NCBI GenBank assembly: GCA_900315095.1
Contig: OMXS01000006.1
Coordinates: 90,803-154,802, forward strand
Origin: an uncultured Prevotellaceae bacterium
GTDB taxonomy: Bacteria > Bacteroidota > Bacteroidia > Bacteroidales > Bacteroidaceae
Reading direction: 5' to 3'
DNA: 64,000 nt
Below the pieces are notes generated by a model that worked only from the letters and a program-made list of their open reading frames with translations, was not told the origin of the DNA and searched no databases. A program made the position numbers and the translations under genes. Shown here piece by piece: positions 61,239 to 64,000 of this stretch; position 1 is the first letter of the stretch, and each line of letters starts with the position of its first letter.

Positions 61239-62702
61239 ATGAAGTTAGGTTTTGACAATGACAAGTATCTCCGAATACAGTCGGAACATATTAAGGAACG
61301 CATAGCGCAATTCGGTGACAAACTTTATATGGAGTTTGGCGGGAAACTCTACGACGACTATCACGCCTCCCGTGTTCTCCCGGGGTTCCATCCAGACAGT
61401 AAGTTGCGCATGCTGATGCAGCTCAAGGATGATGCTGAAATCGTCATTGTCATTAGTGCCGAGGACATCGAGCGCAACAAGGTGCGCGGCGACTTAGGCA
61501 TCACTTACGACAAGGATGTGCTGCGCCTTAAAGAGGTGTTTACCGAGCGCGGACTTTATGTCAGTAGTGTTGTAATAACACATTTCAACGGTCAGTCAAG
61601 TGCTGTCTCTTTCCGTGAAAGACTTGAGCGTATTGGTGGAGTGAAGGTTTATTACCATTATCTTATTGAAGGTTACCCAACGAATGTTGAACTTATTGAC
61701 TCAGACGAGGGTTTCGGCAAAAACGACTATGTGGAAACCACGCGTCCGCTGGTGGTTGTTACCGCCCCTGGTCCAGGTAGTGGCAAGATGGCGGTGTGCT
61801 TATCTCAACTCTACAACGAGAACCGTCGTGGCGTGAAGGCCGGCTATGCTAAGTTCGAGACATTCCCTATATGGAACATTCCTCTGAAGCATCCCGTTAA
61901 CGTGGCGTACGAGGCAGCAACAGCCGACCTCAACGACGTGAACATGATAGACCACTTCCATTTGGAGGCATATGGAAAGACCACCGTCAACTATAATCGC
62001 GACATCGAGATATTCCCTGTTCTTAACGCTATCTTCGAGGGAATATACGGCGAGAGCCCTTATAAGTCGCCAACAGACATGGGCGTTAATATGGCGGGCT
62101 TCTGTATCAGCGATGATGAGGTGTGCTGCGAGGCGTCAAAGCAAGAGATTATACGTCGTTATTACACGGCGCTTAGCAATATGACTGATGGCAGGAACAA
62201 CGATCATGAGGTGAACAAACTGGTGCTGCTGATGAAGCAGATGAAACTCACAACAGCAGACCGTAAATGTACCGTTGCTGCATACGAGCGTAAATTGCGC
62301 TCAGGCACTCCTTCGGCTGCTATTGAACTTGCTGACGGAACATTGATTACAGCAGAGACCAGTTCTCTTCTCGGCCCTAGCGCAGCATTGCTGCTTAATG
62401 CCACGAAACATCTTGCCGGTGTTGACCACGATTTGAAACTCATACCACAGGAGATGATAGTGCCTATTCAGCGCATGAAAACCTCGATGCTTCATGGCAA
62501 CAACCCGCGACTGCATACTGATGAGGTGCTTGTGGCGCTTGCTGTGCTCAGTCAGACTGACGAGAACTGCAAGAAAGCTCTCGACACGCTGCCGCTTCTC
62601 GATGGCTGTCAGGTACATGCTACGGTAATGCTCAGCGAGGTTGACCGCAAAATCTTCAAGAAACTGGGGTGCGGTCTTACGTTCGATCCTGTGAAGAAAT
62701 AA
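61239..62702 (+). CDS. DUF1846 family protein
   Basis: 487 residues, full length for the DUF1846 family (structures are known; function is not firmly set). A P-loop-like VVVTAPGPGSGKMAV near residue 170 and HFNGQSSAVSFRERLERIG are seen, so nucleotide binding is plausible. Cytoplasmic. It is followed after 12 bases by the ZIP transporter gene. Confidence 0.88.
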   Translation: MKLGFDNDKYLRIQSEHIKERIAQFGDKLYMEFGGKLYDDYHASRVLPGFHPDSKLRMLMQLKDDAEIVIVISAEDIERNKVRGDLGITYDKDVLRLKEVFTERGLYVSSVVITHFNGQSSAVSFRERLERIGGVKVYYHYLIEGYPTNVELIDSDEGFGKNDYVETTRPLVVVTAPGPGSGKMAVCLSQLYNENRRGVKAGYAKFETFPIWNIPLKHPVNVAYEAATADLNDVNMIDHFHLEAYGKTTVNYNRDIEIFPVLNAIFEGIYGESPYKSPTDMGVNMAGFCISDDEVCCEASKQEIIRRYYTALSNMTDGRNNDHEVNKLVLLMKQMKLTTADRKCTVAAYERKLRSGTPSAAIELADGTLITAETSSLLGPSAALLLNATKHLAGVDHDLKLIPQEMIVPIQRMKTSMLHGNNPRLHTDEVLVALAVLSQTDENCKKALDTLPLLDGCQVHATVMLSEVDRKIFKKLGCGLTFDPVKK

Positions 62703-62714
62703 TTCATATTTTAT

Positions 62715-63494
62715 ATGGAAGGAACGGTAATAGGATTACTGATACCGTTGCTTGGCACGATGCTCGGCTCGGCGTTTGTCTTTTTTATGAAGAAAGACAT
62801 GCCTTTGTTATTGCAGAAAACCTTGCTTGGCTTTGCGTCGGGAGTGATGGTGGCAGCTTCGGTATGGTCGCTGCTCATCCCTGCAATGGAGATGTGTGAG
62901 GCTGACGGCAAGTGGGCTGTGCTGCCCGCAGCCATAGATTTTTGTCTCGGTATGGCGTTCCTTCTGTTCGTTGATTATGTCACCCCTCACCTTCATATAG
63001 ACTCAGACACACCGGAAGGTCCGCGCAGCCATCTGTCGCGTACCGCTATGCTGTCGCTTGCCGTCACCATTCATAACCTTCCAGAGGGAATGGCTGTGGG
63101 TGTTGTACTTGCGGGTGCCCTGCAGGGAGGAATTGGTATTTCTGCAGCCGCAGCACTTGCGATGTCACTTGGTATTGCGATACAGAACATTCCTGAGGGT
63201 GCTATCATCTCTATGCCTATGCGTGCAGCCGGCAACAGCCGCCTGCGCTCTTTCGTTATAGGCAGTCTTAGCGGGGTGGTGGAGCCTATTGGAGGTATAC
63301 TTGTTATATTGTTGGCATCAGCTATGATGCCTGTGCTGCCTTATCTTCTGGCCTTCGCTGCAGGCGCCATGTTCTACGTTGTTATAGAAGAACTTATTCC
63401 TGAGGCTTCCGAGGGCAGTCATAGCAATCTCAGCACGGTTGGCTTTGCTGTCGGTTTCGTGTTGATGATGGTTTTGGATGTCGTTATGGGATAA
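62715..63494 (+). CDS. ZIP family metal transporter (ZupT-like)
   Basis: 259 residues, eight membrane segments. Signature HNLPEG in segment 4 and QNIPEG in segment 5 form the binuclear metal site; a loop with HLHIDSDTPEGP lies between segments 3 and 4. It imports zinc or other divalent cations. Co-transcribed with the DUF1846 gene by spacing. Confidence 0.92.
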   Translation: MEGTVIGLLIPLLGTMLGSAFVFFMKKDMPLLLQKTLLGFASGVMVAASVWSLLIPAMEMCEADGKWAVLPAAIDFCLGMAFLLFVDYVTPHLHIDSDTPEGPRSHLSRTAMLSLAVTIHNLPEGMAVGVVLAGALQGGIGISAAAALAMSLGIAIQNIPEGAIISMPMRAAGNSRLRSFVIGSLSGVVEPIGGILVILLASAMMPVLPYLLAFAAGAMFYVVIEELIPEASEGSHSNLSTVGFAVGFVLMMVLDVVMG

Positions 63495-63546
63495 AGTATA
63501 TATTAAGGCAATTATATGCTATTAGACCTCATCGGCCAATAAACCG

Positions 63547-63776
63547 AACGTTTTCGATAAGCCGAGAGCAGAGCGATGCTTGCATCAACTATGCCGAGGC
63601 GAGAAAAGGTCGGATGAAATCCAACGTTTTCGATAAGCCGAAAGCAGAGCGATGCTTGCATCAACTATGCCGAGGCGAGAAAAGGTCGGATGAAATCCAA
63701 CGTTTTCGATAAGCCGAGAGCAGAGCGATGCTTGCATCAACTATGCCGAGGCGAGAAAAGGTCGGATGAAATCCAA
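63547..63776. repeat. 76-bp tandem repeat, three copies
   Basis: Copies start at 63548, 63624 and 63700 with ACGTTTTCGATAAGCC and end in GGATGAAATCC. They differ at one base in the part after GATAAGCCGA. The period is not a multiple of 3. The unit contains GCATCAACTATGCCGAGGCG, which I recall from Prevotella intergenic DNA. Confidence 0.9.
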
Positions 63777-63996
63777 CATTTAGATGCTGCTTATAGGCGA
63801 TGCGTTTCTTGTATTTCACCTCATCATGAAGACGGAAATCGTGACAAATAGCCTCTACAAGATGTGACAATTGGCCCTTGTTACCCCCACTTTCTGCAAC
63901 AAGATTAGCCATTTGGCCACACAACTCCTTCCAAGTGAGGTCAGGGTACTGAAATTCAGAACCACTGACATGTGCGCCAAGTATAGGAAAAAGCAT
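63661..63996 (-). CDS. ORF at the window edge, C-terminus fused to the 76-bp repeat, possibly partial
   Basis: 111 residues from the ATG at 63996, but the frame stays open to the window edge so the gene may begin further right. Residues 1-73 (WKELCGQMANLVAESGG, LSHLVEAICHDF) have protein-like composition; the last 38 are read from the 76-bp repeat. I do not recognise the family. It may be a broken gene whose end was replaced by the repeat. Confidence 0.35.
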   Translation of the reverse strand: MLFPILGAHVSGSEFQYPDLTWKELCGQMANLVAESGGNKGQLSHLVEAICHDFRLHDEVKYKKRIAYKQHLNVGFHPTFSRLGIVDASIALLSAYRKRWISSDLFSPRHS

Positions 63997-64000
63997 TGGA

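Overview
The window looks like a chromosomal segment of a Prevotella-type member of the Bacteroidales. Reasons: most start regions carry the Bacteroidetes promoter form (TTTG, about 19-21 bases, TAnnTTTG) and no Shine-Dalgarno; the gene set is typical of the group (class III fructose bisphosphatase, 67K-type SppA, DUF4836 lipoprotein, STM3941-like protein, kdsA-kdsD, RadA, LptF/G next to tgt); TTG/GTG starts are frequent. No rRNA, phage, integrase or CRISPR is present. The species is inferred from gene content, not from a database match.

Layout. 1-3291 (+): end of a D-Ala-D-Ala dipeptidase gene, a PIG-L/LmbE deacetylase and a secreted GH20 hexosaminidase. 3292-4601: gene-free, repeat-rich, with two large inverted repeats on either side of a broken gene end. 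4602-8136 (-): an AT-rich McrBC type IV restriction pair whose McrB carries two EVE-like reader modules. 8137-8703: a promoter-like repeat array. 8704-15019 (+): nucleoside permease, bifunctional nuclease, RsmE, DUF4836 lipoprotein, a two-gene ABC transporter and a cupin. 15099-17837 (-): valS. 18193-23855 (+): mazG, a lipoprotein, RNase Z, a mini C-terminal-domain protein, then an envelope module (L,D-transpeptidase, ECF sigma factor, likely anti-sigma partner, Spy-like protein). 23926-28800 (-): thiL, punA, lpxK, sppA. 28923-29657 (+): SDR. 29845-31302 (-): radA. 31503-34673 (+): substrate-binding lipoprotein and a large TPR protein. 34633-37650 (-): a PLD-family protein with kdsD and kdsA. 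37844-38386 (+): an outer-membrane barrel. 38670-41612 (-): STM3941-like protein and an MscK-like channel. 41725-42552 (+): BadF-type sugar kinase, then tRNA-Ser and tRNA-Glu. 42962-53294 (-): fbp, a glycosyltransferase, lysA, lysC, ftsE, hisIE, hisF, hisA, hisH, purU. 53372-59703 (-): DEAD helicase, LptF/G permease, tgt, lon. 59882-63494 (+): TrmN6, a hotdog thioesterase, DUF1846, a ZIP transporter. 63547-64000: a 76-bp triplicate repeat running into an edge ORF.

The genes are mostly housekeeping: amino-acid synthesis (his, lys), Kdo/lipid A synthesis (kdsA, kdsD, lpxK, and LptF/G for export), translation and tRNA work (valS, tgt, rsmE, trmN6, RNase Z), quality control (lon, sppA, radA, mazG). 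The hexosaminidase, deacetylase and BadF kinase could together serve N-acetylhexosamine use. The accessory signal is mainly in non-coding DNA. The most notable is a dispersed family of 22-23-base dyad repeats in tandem at four intergenic loci, with base changes that keep the dyad paired. Others are promoter-containing repeats, a palindromic element that supplies the last codons of hisA and lies inside hisF, and short-period repeats that have entered coding sequence (RadA, ThiL, DUF4836, HisIE start).
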